Below, one piece after another: positions 9,621 to 17,828 of a stretch of 40,394 nucleotides of DNA. The DNA is taken from NCBI RefSeq assembly GCF_947489355.1, contig NZ_CANLDD010000043.1, positions 1 to 40,394 of the forward strand. The letters run 5' to 3'. A program made the translations under genes and the position numbers. The first letter of the stretch is position 1. Each line of letters starts with the position of its first letter. The DNA is from an uncultured Microbulbifer sp. (GTDB lineage: Bacteria > Pseudomonadota > Gammaproteobacteria > Pseudomonadales > Cellvibrionaceae). The notes below the pieces were generated by a model. The model was not told the DNA's origin and did not search any database. It saw only the letters and a list, made by a program, of their open reading frames with translations.

Positions 9621-10256
9621 ATGAAGACTACTCACTATTTAAGCCTGTGCCTACTTACAGGGGCACAAGCTATCGCTGTTCCCAGCGATGCCTTAATTGA
9701 ACAGTACAATCAGGCTGCTCAGGGTGATAAAGACAAAGTAGACATCGTTTATAACCAGTTGCAAAATCAGATCGAGCATCAAGGTTCCGATGCGCTCACA
9801 TTAGTTTATCTTGGCAGCACGCAAACCTTGATAGGGCGAGATGCATTTTTGCCATGGAACAAGATGAAACATGTCGAGCAAGGGCTAGGTACTATCGCCG
9901 AGGGTCTGGGCCTGTTGTCTGATAAAACCACACCTCTGCCATTGCAGGAGATCCGTCAGGGCTTGCCAGAGGCAGTGTTAGCCAAGGCGATTGCTGCGAA
10001 CACATACACCTCACTACCGGATATGTTTAATCATTTCGAACGCGGTTATGACCTATATCTGGATCTCCTATCTGATGTGGATTTTATCGCTCAACCATTT
10101 GATGCGATTTCCTGGGTGTTTATCTATGCAATTCAGGCAGCGATACGCGCAGAAGATCCAAAACAGGCGCAGCTTTGGGCAAATCAAATGGCGGCGATCA
10201 ACCCCAGTCATCCAATGACTTTGCAAGCGCTGGCTATGGCTAATAACGCAGCGTAA
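9621..10256 (+). CDS. Exported alpha-helical protein of unknown function, first gene of the ABC/LytTR operon
   Basis: A 211-residue protein with an N-terminal signal peptide (MKTTHYLSLCLLTGAQAIA), starting at the ATG at 9621 behind AAGGAATAACGAG. The frame is open further upstream, but that part lacks a start signal and would bury the signal peptide. The mature part is helical with short repeats resembling tetratricopeptide helices (AIQAAIRAEDPKQAQLWANQ and ALTLVYLGSTQTLIGRDAF), so a periplasmic scaffold or chaperone is plausible. I do not recognise a named family. It ends nine bases before the ATPase start, so the genes are almost certainly co-transcribed. Confidence 0.75.
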   Translation: MKTTHYLSLCLLTGAQAIAVPSDALIEQYNQAAQGDKDKVDIVYNQLQNQIEHQGSDALTLVYLGSTQTLIGRDAFLPWNKMKHVEQGLGTIAEGLGLLSDKTTPLPLQEIRQGLPEAVLAKAIAANTYTSLPDMFNHFERGYDLYLDLLSDVDFIAQPFDAISWVFIYAIQAAIRAEDPKQAQLWANQMAAINPSHPMTLQALAMANNAA

Positions 10257-10265
10257 GGGGATGAG

Positions 10266-10931
10266 ATGTTGCAGTTTCAACAGTTAAGAAAACAATACCA
10301 TTTAGGCCAGCAGCCGGTAGTGGCACTTAGCGATGTGGAGGGAACAATCAGTGGCGGAGAGATGGTTGCCTTATGTGGCCCTTCAGGATCGGGCAAAAGT
10401 ACGTTGCTTAACCTCCTTGGCTTGCTGGACATGGACTATCAGGGACAAGTTACTTTTGGAGGCGCACTCTATCCCAAAGGAGCACAACAGGCAGCGGAGC
10501 TGAGGCGTTCTAAGATGGGTTTTGTGTTTCAGAGATTCAATCTGGTGCCGGTTATGAGTGCCTGAGAAAACATTGCTTATCCACTCTTGCTCAATGGTTT
10601 TTCTGCGCAACAACAAAAGCAAAGAGCGATTGAGATACTCGACAAAGTGGAGTTGGCAAAGTTTGCTTATCATCGCCCAGGCCATCTTTCTGGTGGTCAA
10701 CAGCAGCGTGTTGCCATTGCAAGGGCATTGGTCCATAAGCCGAAGCTTGTCATCGCAGATGAACCAACTGCCAGTCTCGACAGTAAAACCGCTCAACGAG
10801 TGATTGAAATAATGAAAGCGCTGGGCCATGAAATGGGAACTACGTTTGTGGTGGCGACACATGATCAGAAGATGGCGATGCAGTGTGATCGAATCATTTC
10901 AATGACCGACGGTAAGGTCAGCAAGGAGTGA
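10266..10931 (+). pseudogene. ABC transporter ATPase (LolD/MacB type) interrupted by an in-frame TGA
   Basis: Energy-providing ATPase for the FtsX-type permease that follows three bases later. The frame would encode 221 residues with every ABC motif: Walker A GPSGSGKST (38-46), a Q-loop in FVFQRFNLVP, the signature LSGGQQQRVAIARAL, Walker B LVIADEPTASLD and the switch His in VVATHD. A single TGA at 10563-10565 (codon 100) splits it between the Q-loop and the signature. Frame is unchanged on both sides, so this is a point change, not an indel. Related ATPases commonly have an xxENI motif here, and a TGG (Trp) codon one base away would restore it. An internal TTG at 10587 could restart a fragment lacking Walker A. 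It is either a recent nonsense mutation, a sequence error, or a readthrough site; all other codons look maintained. Confidence 0.85.
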
Positions 10932-10934
10932 AAA

Positions 10935-12194
10935 ATGAGCCAGCTAGTTCCACAATCTGTGCGCTTTGCGTTCTTCAATCTGCTTCGCAACCGCCGTCGC
11001 AGCCTGCTTTCCGTTTTGATCATCACGATCGCTGTTTTTGCTCTGACGTCTGCTGGTGGGTTTGGGTTGTATACCTATGAATCACTGAAAGAGTCGATTG
11101 CGCGTGATACCGGCCATCTGACTATCAGCATGCCCGGCTTTTTTGAAAAGGACGAAGAGATGCCACTGGCAAATGGTTTAGAGGACAGCCAGTTGATGAT
11201 TCAGCACCTGATATCGAATCCCGATATTCGTGGCATTCAACCAAGAATTGAGTTTACCGGATTAGTTTCCAACGGTAACAAATCCACTATTTTCGTTGGC
11301 ACAGGGGTTAATGAGCGAGAGTTCGACATGAAGGGCCCATTTCTGAATGTACGTGAAGGTAAAACGCTGTCAAATGTCCGCTCATCACGCTATGACCCTG
11401 CAGAGCCAGAAGTCATGCTTGCCGTGGACTTAGCCCGCAACCTGAATGTGTCCGTCGATGATTGGGTCACGGTATTAGTAACGACCAGTGATGGGGCGTT
11501 AAATGCACTGGATTTCAAAGTGCAAGCTATCTATTCAACAGGTATCCCTGAATGGGATAAACGCCAGTTGTATCTCCATATCAGCTCTGTAAAAGAACTG
11601 CTGGTCAATGAAAAAGTTAGTATTTTGTCGGTGTTTCTTTATGAGACGCAAAAAACAATGGAGTTGAAAGCTTGGGTTGAAGATGCATTAACACCGCTCT
11701 CCCGTAATCAGGACCTGGAAGTATCGCCATGGCAGGAACATGCATTTTTCTATAGCAAGGTCAAAGGCTTGTACGACCGAATCTTCGGCATCATGGGGGG
11801 GGTGATGGCACTGGTAGTTTTCGTTGCGCTATTCAACACCATGACAATGTCAGTAACCGAGAGAACCAGAGAAATCGGCACCTTATCAGCGCTGGGAACT
11901 TATCCTGCGGAAATAGCGGCTGGCTTTATCCGAGAAGCCGCACTCTTAGCTGGAATAGGAGCGGTATTGGGTGGTGTACTGACGATTGTGACCAGTGGAG
12001 TCCTGATACTTGTCGATGTCCAGATGCCACCTCCGCCGGGGAGGACAGAGAGCTACCCGCTCAATATCTATTTTTCTACAACGCTTTTCATGTACAGCAT
12101 TGCAGGCGTTATGGCGATTTGTGTTCTTGCCGCCTGGCTGTCTGCACGCAAAGGTGTTAACAAACCAATTACGGAGGCATTGGTTTATGCATAA
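10935..12194 (+). CDS. FtsX/MacB/LolC-type ABC transporter permease
   Basis: Inner-membrane permease of 419 residues with the four-helix MacB/LolCE plan: a first transmembrane helix (about 24-46), a large periplasmic domain (about 47-280), then three helices (about 282-305, 335-358 and 384-404). The cytoplasmic coupling segment SVTERTREIGTLSALGTYPAEI between helices 2 and 3 is the classic FtsX-family element that contacts the ATPase. Such permeases work as mechanotransmitters rather than channels, extracting lipoproteins or driving periplasmic partners. It starts three bases after the ATPase and overlaps the LolA-like gene by eight bases. The LolA-like partner points to lipid or lipoprotein extraction from the inner membrane; that is inference. 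Confidence 0.9.
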   Translation: MSQLVPQSVRFAFFNLLRNRRRSLLSVLIITIAVFALTSAGGFGLYTYESLKESIARDTGHLTISMPGFFEKDEEMPLANGLEDSQLMIQHLISNPDIRGIQPRIEFTGLVSNGNKSTIFVGTGVNEREFDMKGPFLNVREGKTLSNVRSSRYDPAEPEVMLAVDLARNLNVSVDDWVTVLVTTSDGALNALDFKVQAIYSTGIPEWDKRQLYLHISSVKELLVNEKVSILSVFLYETQKTMELKAWVEDALTPLSRNQDLEVSPWQEHAFFYSKVKGLYDRIFGIMGGVMALVVFVALFNTMTMSVTERTREIGTLSALGTYPAEIAAGFIREAALLAGIGAVLGGVLTIVTSGVLILVDVQMPPPPGRTESYPLNIYFSTTLFMYSIAGVMAICVLAAWLSARKGVNKPITEALVYA

Positions 12195-12936
12195 GTTTAT
12201 TTTATTAACGCTCTGCCTGTATGTTTTCAGTCTGCATTCGCTGGCCAATGATGTCAGTCAGATGATCAAAAATGCCGATGCTTACCGCCTGGATACGGAC
12301 TTTTCCAAAGTGGTTGCCCTGGTCAAACTTTATCGGAATGAAGTGCTGGATAAAACACGTCAGTACAATGTCTATACCCGCCCTGAACGGGAATCGCTGG
12401 TGGTGTTCAAATCACCCGTTGAAGCCGGGCAGAAGATGTTGATGCTGGATAATAACTACTGGTTAGTGATGCCTAAGAGCCGCCGCCCAATCCGGATCAC
12501 ACCCATGCAAAAACTACTCGGAGAAGCTTCAGTTGGAGACATCTCTACGCTTACCTGGAGTGAGGACTATTCTGCGACACTGACGGGACATGAAGCCTTG
12601 ACTATCAATGGTCAATCAGTGCAAACCAATCTTCTGTCACTCAAATCGGTAACCCAAGGTGCCAGCTATGGTCGTATTGAACTATGGTTGGCTGCAAAAA
12701 CAGACTTCCCGCTTAAAGCCGAGTTGTACCTAAGGTCTGGGAAGTTAGCCAAGCAGGCACTATTTGAACAAGGTGAGCGAGAAGGGCGTCTCAGAGTGGT
12801 GAGTATGACATTGCTGGACAAAATACAGCCGACCAAAAAGACCGTGATTGAATATCAGCAGATTACGCCACATCAACTGGCAGACAAGTTCTATATTCCA
12901 GCGTTTCTGACTCGCAATGCGCTATCGGAGTTATGA
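12187..12936 (+). CDS. LolA-like periplasmic outer-membrane lipoprotein-sorting protein
   Basis: A 249-residue exported protein; the ATG at 12187 gives a clear signal peptide (MHKFILLTLCLYVFSLHSLA) and overlaps the permease stop, typical of translational coupling. The frame extends upstream only through permease sequence. The mature part resembles the LolA-like family annotated as outer membrane lipoprotein-sorting protein (Pfam LolA_like, PF17131): a half-barrel with YNVYTRPERESLVVFKSP, a LDNNYWLVMPKSRRPIRI strand pair and a C-terminal YQQITPHQLADKFYIP stretch. Such proteins carry a hydrophobic cargo across the periplasm. Position between an FtsX permease and a barrel protein supports a carrier role. 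Confidence 0.82.
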   Translation: MHKFILLTLCLYVFSLHSLANDVSQMIKNADAYRLDTDFSKVVALVKLYRNEVLDKTRQYNVYTRPERESLVVFKSPVEAGQKMLMLDNNYWLVMPKSRRPIRITPMQKLLGEASVGDISTLTWSEDYSATLTGHEALTINGQSVQTNLLSLKSVTQGASYGRIELWLAAKTDFPLKAELYLRSGKLAKQALFEQGEREGRLRVVSMTLLDKIQPTKKTVIEYQQITPHQLADKFYIPAFLTRNALSEL

Positions 12937-12937
12937 A

Positions 12938-14203
12938 ATGAAAGGTGGTGTGACAATATTTTTACTTTTTATGACTTCAACGATTTGTATTGCTGAGCCA
13001 AATCTTGACTGGGACTGGATGGTAACTGTCAGCAATACACAGCATCGTGATTCGGTCTGGTTTGAACCACATAGTGAGTCGCAAACGCAGCAGCTCGAAG
13101 GACTGATAAGTGTGCAGGCAAACTGGCAGGACTGGAGTGGTCTGCTGGCAGTTAAGGGAAACCAGATTGCACCGAGTGAACAAGTCCAGACCTTCGACGC
13201 TGACTTTATTGTGCAGGAATTATTCTGGCAAGGTGAATGGAATATGGGGGCATCTCCTGTTGATTTGACACTAGGTAAACTCCGGCTCGACTGGGGTGTT
13301 GGCTACGGCTATCGACCTTTGAATTTCTTTAATCCATACCGCCGCAATCCGGTGGGCATACAGGTCGAAGAAGGGGTAGGGGTTGCAATGGCTTCTTACT
13401 TTGATCGCTCTGGAGAATGGAGCCTGATATACAGCGACTCAAACTGGATGGTACTGGATTCTACTGAGCCGAAACAAGGCTCTGAGCAACAAGGAGTCGG
13501 CATTCGGCGATACAGCTTGCGGGGAGATACAGAGTGGCAGGGTATTGTGTATTACGATACTGTCCGTCATGGCTTAATTGCGGGCTCAATGGTGTCGGTG
13601 ATTAATGCCTTCTGGGAGGTGCACGCTTCTTCACTTTATCAGCAAGATTATCGCGCTTATCAGCAGCAAGCGTTTTTTACACCCGTTGCGGTTGAGACGC
13701 AACGCGATGGTTTTCAGGGGCTCATTGGGCTGAATTGGGCCAATGAAGCAGGCAACCAGGTCATTGTTGAATACTGGTACGACAACCGGGCATGGAGCAA
13801 GGACGAATGGATTCAGGCTTTAGAGAGAGCGAATATATTGTCACAGCAAACTACAACTGTTAGCCTGGCACATTCCTATGCGCAGGGACTCAACCAGGTC
13901 AATCTGGTGCAGCATAATGTCATGCTGCACTGGAATCTAAATTCGACAAGCTGGCGCCACTGGCAGTGGAGCAAAGACATTTTGTGGGTAGGAAACCTCG
14001 AACCGAAATTTGATTTACTTTACTCGCCTGAAGATGGTGGCATTATTGCGACGCAGTGGCTCAACTACAGTACATACGATTCAGGAACGGTTTCGATGGA
14101 CATTGAACTTGCCGTTCGCTTTATGACGGGTAGCCATGCGTCCGTATATGCAAATCTCGCAGATACGCGTATGATTTTTATAAATTTAAAAGGAAAGTTT
14201 TGA
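12938..14203 (+). CDS. Predicted outer-membrane beta-barrel protein of the ABC/LytTR operon
   Basis: A 421-residue protein that begins at the ATG at 12938, one base after the preceding stop, with a signal peptide (MKGGVTIFLLFMTSTICIA). The mature chain alternates polar and aromatic residues in short strands (VELTLGKLRLDWGVGYGYRP-like segments, many Trp and Tyr), has no transmembrane helix, and ends in Phe (INLKGKF), all typical of an outer-membrane barrel. I do not recognise a named family; it is loosely like DUF1302 or export-porin proteins. Its place after the LolA-like gene suggests it is the outer-membrane receiver or exit of the transport module. Confidence 0.75.
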   Translation: MKGGVTIFLLFMTSTICIAEPNLDWDWMVTVSNTQHRDSVWFEPHSESQTQQLEGLISVQANWQDWSGLLAVKGNQIAPSEQVQTFDADFIVQELFWQGEWNMGASPVDLTLGKLRLDWGVGYGYRPLNFFNPYRRNPVGIQVEEGVGVAMASYFDRSGEWSLIYSDSNWMVLDSTEPKQGSEQQGVGIRRYSLRGDTEWQGIVYYDTVRHGLIAGSMVSVINAFWEVHASSLYQQDYRAYQQQAFFTPVAVETQRDGFQGLIGLNWANEAGNQVIVEYWYDNRAWSKDEWIQALERANILSQQTTTVSLAHSYAQGLNQVNLVQHNVMLHWNLNSTSWRHWQWSKDILWVGNLEPKFDLLYSPEDGGIIATQWLNYSTYDSGTVSMDIELAVRFMTGSHASVYANLADTRMIFINLKGKF

Positions 14204-14210
14204 AGTTTTG

Positions 14211-15269
14211 ATGACAAACTTTGCAACGCATCTTTCCGAGGGATTGAAGAGTCTCGCTTTCACATCCTTGTTTTGTCTTGTGATAGCCTTTGCGACGCAC
14301 ACGATTTGGCTCAGCCCGCTCTGGGAGCATATTTTGATCAGTTTTGGTTACGGGTACAGCGCTATCTTCATCGCTTATCTGTTGCAATGGTCGAGCAGGC
14401 AATGGACGAAGCGCCAGATCAGCGTGATATCAATTGGCAGCTCAATGGCTTTGGGTACAGCTAATGCGTACTACTGGCTAAGTAAATACGAAAAATTTTC
14501 TAATTTTAGCCAGATGAAGCCTGTTATCATTCTTGGATTTATTTTTCTAGCGGCATGCTTTCTGTATTTTTACACATATAAGCAAAAACTGTTGACTCAG
14601 AAAGAGTTAGAGCGAGCCAAACGCATTCAGGCTGAGCAGGAAAAAGCGCTATTGTTTAGTCAGTTGAAACAGCTTCAAAGCCAGATTGAGCCTCACTTCT
14701 TATTTAATACACTGGCCAACATCAATGCGCTGATCGACAGCGATGCGAAAAATGCCAAGCTGATGCTGGGAAAACTTACAGAACTTTTACGTGAGAGGTT
14801 GAAGCAGAGTCGTCAGCACAACTCCACTTTAGAGGGCGAATTGGAGTTGGTGGATGCGTATCTCGCCATACAGAAAATTCGATTAGGTGAGCGACTGAAA
14901 TATGAAATCATTAATCATTGCTCAGAAAACTTTAATATTCCACCATTGTTGGTTCAGCCTCTGGTCGAAAATGCGGTACAGCATGGAATCGAACCCAGCT
15001 CCGCCGGTGGATGGATCAGGGTTGAAGCTTCTGAGGCTAAGGAACAGGTGAGCATTAAAGTATTGGATGACGGTATTGGTTTTGGACATGCTGATGCTCA
15101 TCCCGGCCAGGGAATCGGGCTGGAGAATATTCGTCAACGGTTGAACACCTTGTTTGGCGGTAATGCTTTGATGAGCCTAAAGAAAAGCCTAACGGGCGGT
15201 GTGGTCGCACAGGTTACGATTTTACGCACGTCACTGGAAAGTCTTGAGGTCAAAATGGATGCAAACTAA
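14211..15269 (+). CDS. LytS-type sensor histidine kinase
   Basis: Membrane sensor kinase of the LytS/YehU class that phosphorylates the adjacent LytTR regulator. The N-terminal 120 residues contain about four hydrophobic helices and no large extracellular domain, then a charged linker (ERAKRIQAEQEKALLFSQLK, likely coiled coil) leads to the His_kinase domain with QIEPHFLFNTLANIN; the phospho-accepting His is near residue 162. The ATPase part shows PPLLVQPLVENAVQHGIEP (N box), DDGIGFG (G1) and GQGIGLENIRQRL (G2). I chose the ATG at 14211; a TTG at 14208 is equally possible. It overlaps the regulator by 11 bases. Helix-only sensors of this class commonly detect membrane stress or work with neighbouring ABC transporters. 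Confidence 0.92.
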   Translation: MTNFATHLSEGLKSLAFTSLFCLVIAFATHTIWLSPLWEHILISFGYGYSAIFIAYLLQWSSRQWTKRQISVISIGSSMALGTANAYYWLSKYEKFSNFSQMKPVIILGFIFLAACFLYFYTYKQKLLTQKELERAKRIQAEQEKALLFSQLKQLQSQIEPHFLFNTLANINALIDSDAKNAKLMLGKLTELLRERLKQSRQHNSTLEGELELVDAYLAIQKIRLGERLKYEIINHCSENFNIPPLLVQPLVENAVQHGIEPSSAGGWIRVEASEAKEQVSIKVLDDGIGFGHADAHPGQGIGLENIRQRLNTLFGGNALMSLKKSLTGGVVAQVTILRTSLESLEVKMDAN

Positions 15270-16044
15270 GCCTCACACCGCCGTCATTGCGGATGACGAA
15301 CCTCTGCTTCGTCATCACCTCAACAACGCTCTGGCCGAGGATTGGCCGGAGCTTGACGTTGTTGCATTAGCGAGCAATGGCCAGCAGGCGTTGGAGATGG
15401 TCGAACAGCATCAGCCTGATGTGGTGTTTCTCGATATAAAAATGCCTGAGTTGGATGGGATGTCTGTAGCGAAAAGGCTCACCAAAGAAGACCATAACCC
15501 TCACATTGTATTTGTCACCGCTTTCGATGAATATGCAGTTCAGGCATTTGAGGCTAGCGCCGTAGATTACCTGCTTAAGCCAGTCTCCGAGTCACGTCTG
15601 GCACAATGCGTAGAAAAGCTTAAAACGAAGCTTAGCAGCGCAGAACCTCCCGCCAATTTGGGGGCGCTCATTAATCAAATCCAGCAGCTAAATACGCCTC
15701 AATTGCCCAAATATCTGAGTTGGATAAGAGCAAGTAAAGGGGAGGAAATTCACCTGATTGCTCTTTCAGATGTTCTCTATTTCAAAGCAGAGGATAAGTA
15801 CGTCTCTTTGTACAAACAGGAGCAGGGGAAAAAGGTCGAGTACATTCTTCGGACATCGCTAAAAAAGTTGCTGGCACAGTTAGAACCGGACACATTCTGG
15901 CAGGTGCATCGCTCCAGCGTCGTGAATGTCTCGGCGATAGACAAAGTTAAGAAAGACTTTACGGGTAAGATGGTTGCTGTCATTGGGGAAGATTCGATAC
16001 CCGTGAGCCGGGCAATGCAAGGCAAGTTTACCAATATGTGGTGA
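15259..16044 (+). CDS. LytTR-family response regulator
   Basis: A 261-residue regulator. The receiver domain (about 6-122) has the acidic pair ADDEP (Asp12, Asp13), phospho-acceptor Asp59 in VVFLDIKMPELDG, the Thr of FVTAFDEYA and the Lys of YLLKPV. A LytTR DNA-binding domain follows (about 160-258), with YFKAEDKYVSLY and the FWQVHRSSVVNVSAI signature. The start is the ATG at 15259, inside the kinase 3' end; the longer open frame upstream lies wholly in kinase sequence. As last gene of the operon it most likely controls the operon itself in response to the LytS partner. LytTR proteins bind paired short direct repeats; I could not pick these out with confidence upstream of 9621. Confidence 0.92.
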   Translation: MQTKPHTAVIADDEPLLRHHLNNALAEDWPELDVVALASNGQQALEMVEQHQPDVVFLDIKMPELDGMSVAKRLTKEDHNPHIVFVTAFDEYAVQAFEASAVDYLLKPVSESRLAQCVEKLKTKLSSAEPPANLGALINQIQQLNTPQLPKYLSWIRASKGEEIHLIALSDVLYFKAEDKYVSLYKQEQGKKVEYILRTSLKKLLAQLEPDTFWQVHRSSVVNVSAIDKVKKDFTGKMVAVIGEDSIPVSRAMQGKFTNMW

Positions 16045-16051
16045 GACAAGG

Positions 16052-16228
16052 AAGGTAACAGGGCGACCAGCCGGCAATTTTAATGCCATCTGGGGGCTTG
16101 CTCTAGCCAATGTGAATAAGAGGGTCTGGAATGCGAGCTACAGAAAAGTAGTCGGAATAAATCCTGACGATACTGAACATGGCTTTATGCATGTGGACAG
16201 CTCCGAGCCTCAAGGCGATATGTTTTAA
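16052..16228 (+). other. Unassigned protein-like fragment after the LytTR operon
   Basis: A frame without a clear start, ending with TAA at 16226-16228, reads like real protein (NAIWGLALANVNKRVWN, then INPDDTEHGFMHVDSSEP). No ribosome-binding site is evident and I recognise no family. It may be the C-terminal remnant of a gene whose front was lost when the recombinase element or the operon arrived, or a small gene. Confidence 0.25.
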
Positions 16229-16250
16229 GAAGAGGAGTGGCATTTGAAAA

Positions 16251-16302
16251 ATACCATCCTTTATTTCCAATAGTGTTTACTATTGGAAATAAAGGATGGT
16301 AT
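16251..16302. repeat. Perfect 24-bp inverted repeat upstream of the tyrosine recombinase
   Basis: Left arm ATACCATCCTTTATTTCCAA plus TAGT, loop GTTT (16275-16278), right arm the exact complement (16279-16302). It lies 39 bases before the recombinase ATG. It is AT-rich with no T tract after it, so it is not a typical terminator. Its symmetry and position fit a recombinase-binding or attachment-site structure, or an autoregulatory operator. I found no second copy after the recombinase gene (17632-17828). Confidence 0.85.
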
Positions 16303-16341
16303 GATTTCTGCCACTAAATCACTATCCGATGCTCTTGCCCT

Positions 16342-17631
16342 ATGTCCCAGTGTTTTAAAGCGGTTCCGCTATTTGACTCCCACCGCCCATTCTATGCTCT
16401 AAAGCGCAGTACTCTGTTTCCAGAAGACATTTCCACCGTTAAGACATTTGTTGATTTGATAGCCGATGGTCCTGTTCCGGAAGCTACTGACGATTACTGG
16501 CATGTAAAGGATTTTCTGTGGAGCAAATGTCGGCGATCTGAAGCAACCTACAATGCGTTTAGGAGTGAAGCTGAACGTTTTTTACTGTGGGCTTGGTGTA
16601 TTCACGGTAAATCTATAGCCTTGATGAAAAAGCGGGACATCGAGGCGTACATTGATTTCGTTGTCAACCCGCCAAAAAGCTGGATTGCAACTCAAGTTTG
16701 CAGGAGATTTGAGTCTAAGGACGGCCAGAAAAAACCCAATAAGAACTGGCGACCCTTTGTTGTCAAATTAAGTAAGGCTGAACGTAAGGAATTACTTAGA
16801 GGCACCCCAGGCACAGATATCAAACCAGACTCTGGCAATTACGTGCTTGCGCAGAAATCTCTTCGGGAGGTGTTTTCAAACCTGAGTGTTTTATACAACC
16901 ATCTGGTCGAGGAAGATTACGCTTTTGGGAACGTAATTGCAGCTGTCAAAAAGGCTTCCCCCCACTTAATCGTTGATGTGTCCAATGATTCGGTTAAGCG
17001 CCTGTCGGCACTACAGTGGGAGTACGTTTTAGAAAGCACCAGAACCAGGGCCGATGAAGACCCGGTTTGGGAGCGGCACCTTTTTATCATTGCAGGTATG
17101 AAGAGCCTTTATTTGCGTGTCAGTGAATTGTCATGTCGGTCAAACTGGAGCCCTAAAATGGGGGATTTTTACAGGGAGGAAGATGACTGGTGGTTTATCG
17201 TGTTTGGAAAAGGCAATAAAAAGAGAAAAGTGAGCGTACCAGTCGACTTTCTTGAGTATTTAAGACGGTATCGTCTAAGCCGTGGCTTGGACGGATTGCC
17301 TGCAGTTGGCGAGTCCTCTCCCCTACTCCACTCAATGCGAAAACAGAACCCAGGGCTGCGAGCGCGAACAATCGCGATGCTGGCCCAGGAGGCATTTGAT
17401 TTGGCAAGTGAAAATATGGCTCAAGATGGCTTTGAAGATGATGCGAAGGTCCTCTTGGCCACTTCAACTCATTGGCTTCGTCACACCGGTGCTTCAATGG
17501 ATGTAGAAAGTAGAGCGCTTAAAGATCTATCAGCAGACCTGGGGCATGGAAAACTAAGCACGACAGACAAAGAATATGTCCATGCAGACGACAGAGAGCG
17601 TGCAGCTTCTGGGAGAAAAAGGCGCGTTTGA
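16342..17631 (+). CDS. Tyrosine site-specific recombinase (integrase)
   Basis: A 429-residue phage-integrase-family recombinase that cuts and rejoins DNA through a tyrosine. The N-terminal part (about 60-230) contains a SAM-like core-binding domain; the catalytic domain (about 235-425) has the full set: Arg259 in YLRVSELS, a beta-hairpin Lys in FGKGNKKRKVSV, His377 and Arg380 in THWLRHTG, His402 in DLGHGKLSTT and nucleophile Tyr412 in KEYVHAD. All are intact, so it should be active. It is longer than XerC/D and has no excisionase or phage neighbour; the upstream hairpin (16251-16302) is its only partner in view. It could be the surviving part of an integrative element or a stand-alone DNA-inversion/insertion enzyme. 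Target site unknown. Confidence 0.92.
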   Translation: MSQCFKAVPLFDSHRPFYALKRSTLFPEDISTVKTFVDLIADGPVPEATDDYWHVKDFLWSKCRRSEATYNAFRSEAERFLLWAWCIHGKSIALMKKRDIEAYIDFVVNPPKSWIATQVCRRFESKDGQKKPNKNWRPFVVKLSKAERKELLRGTPGTDIKPDSGNYVLAQKSLREVFSNLSVLYNHLVEEDYAFGNVIAAVKKASPHLIVDVSNDSVKRLSALQWEYVLESTRTRADEDPVWERHLFIIAGMKSLYLRVSELSCRSNWSPKMGDFYREEDDWWFIVFGKGNKKRKVSVPVDFLEYLRRYRLSRGLDGLPAVGESSPLLHSMRKQNPGLRARTIAMLAQEAFDLASENMAQDGFEDDAKVLLATSTHWLRHTGASMDVESRALKDLSADLGHGKLSTTDKEYVHADDRERAASGRKRRV

Positions 17632-17828
17632 AATTTTTCTCAATCGCTCAGGTGGATTCATATTCTCCATATCTGTCGTAGTTCAGACCTGATCTGACAG
17701 TTACCGGTTTATCAGTAGACTGACAAGGGCAGTTACACAGAACTATTTACACTCTCCCTTCCCAACACAGAAACCCAAGTTAAACACTGTGCGCACCAAT
17801 AGCTTTAGAACATAGCAGTTACTACTAC

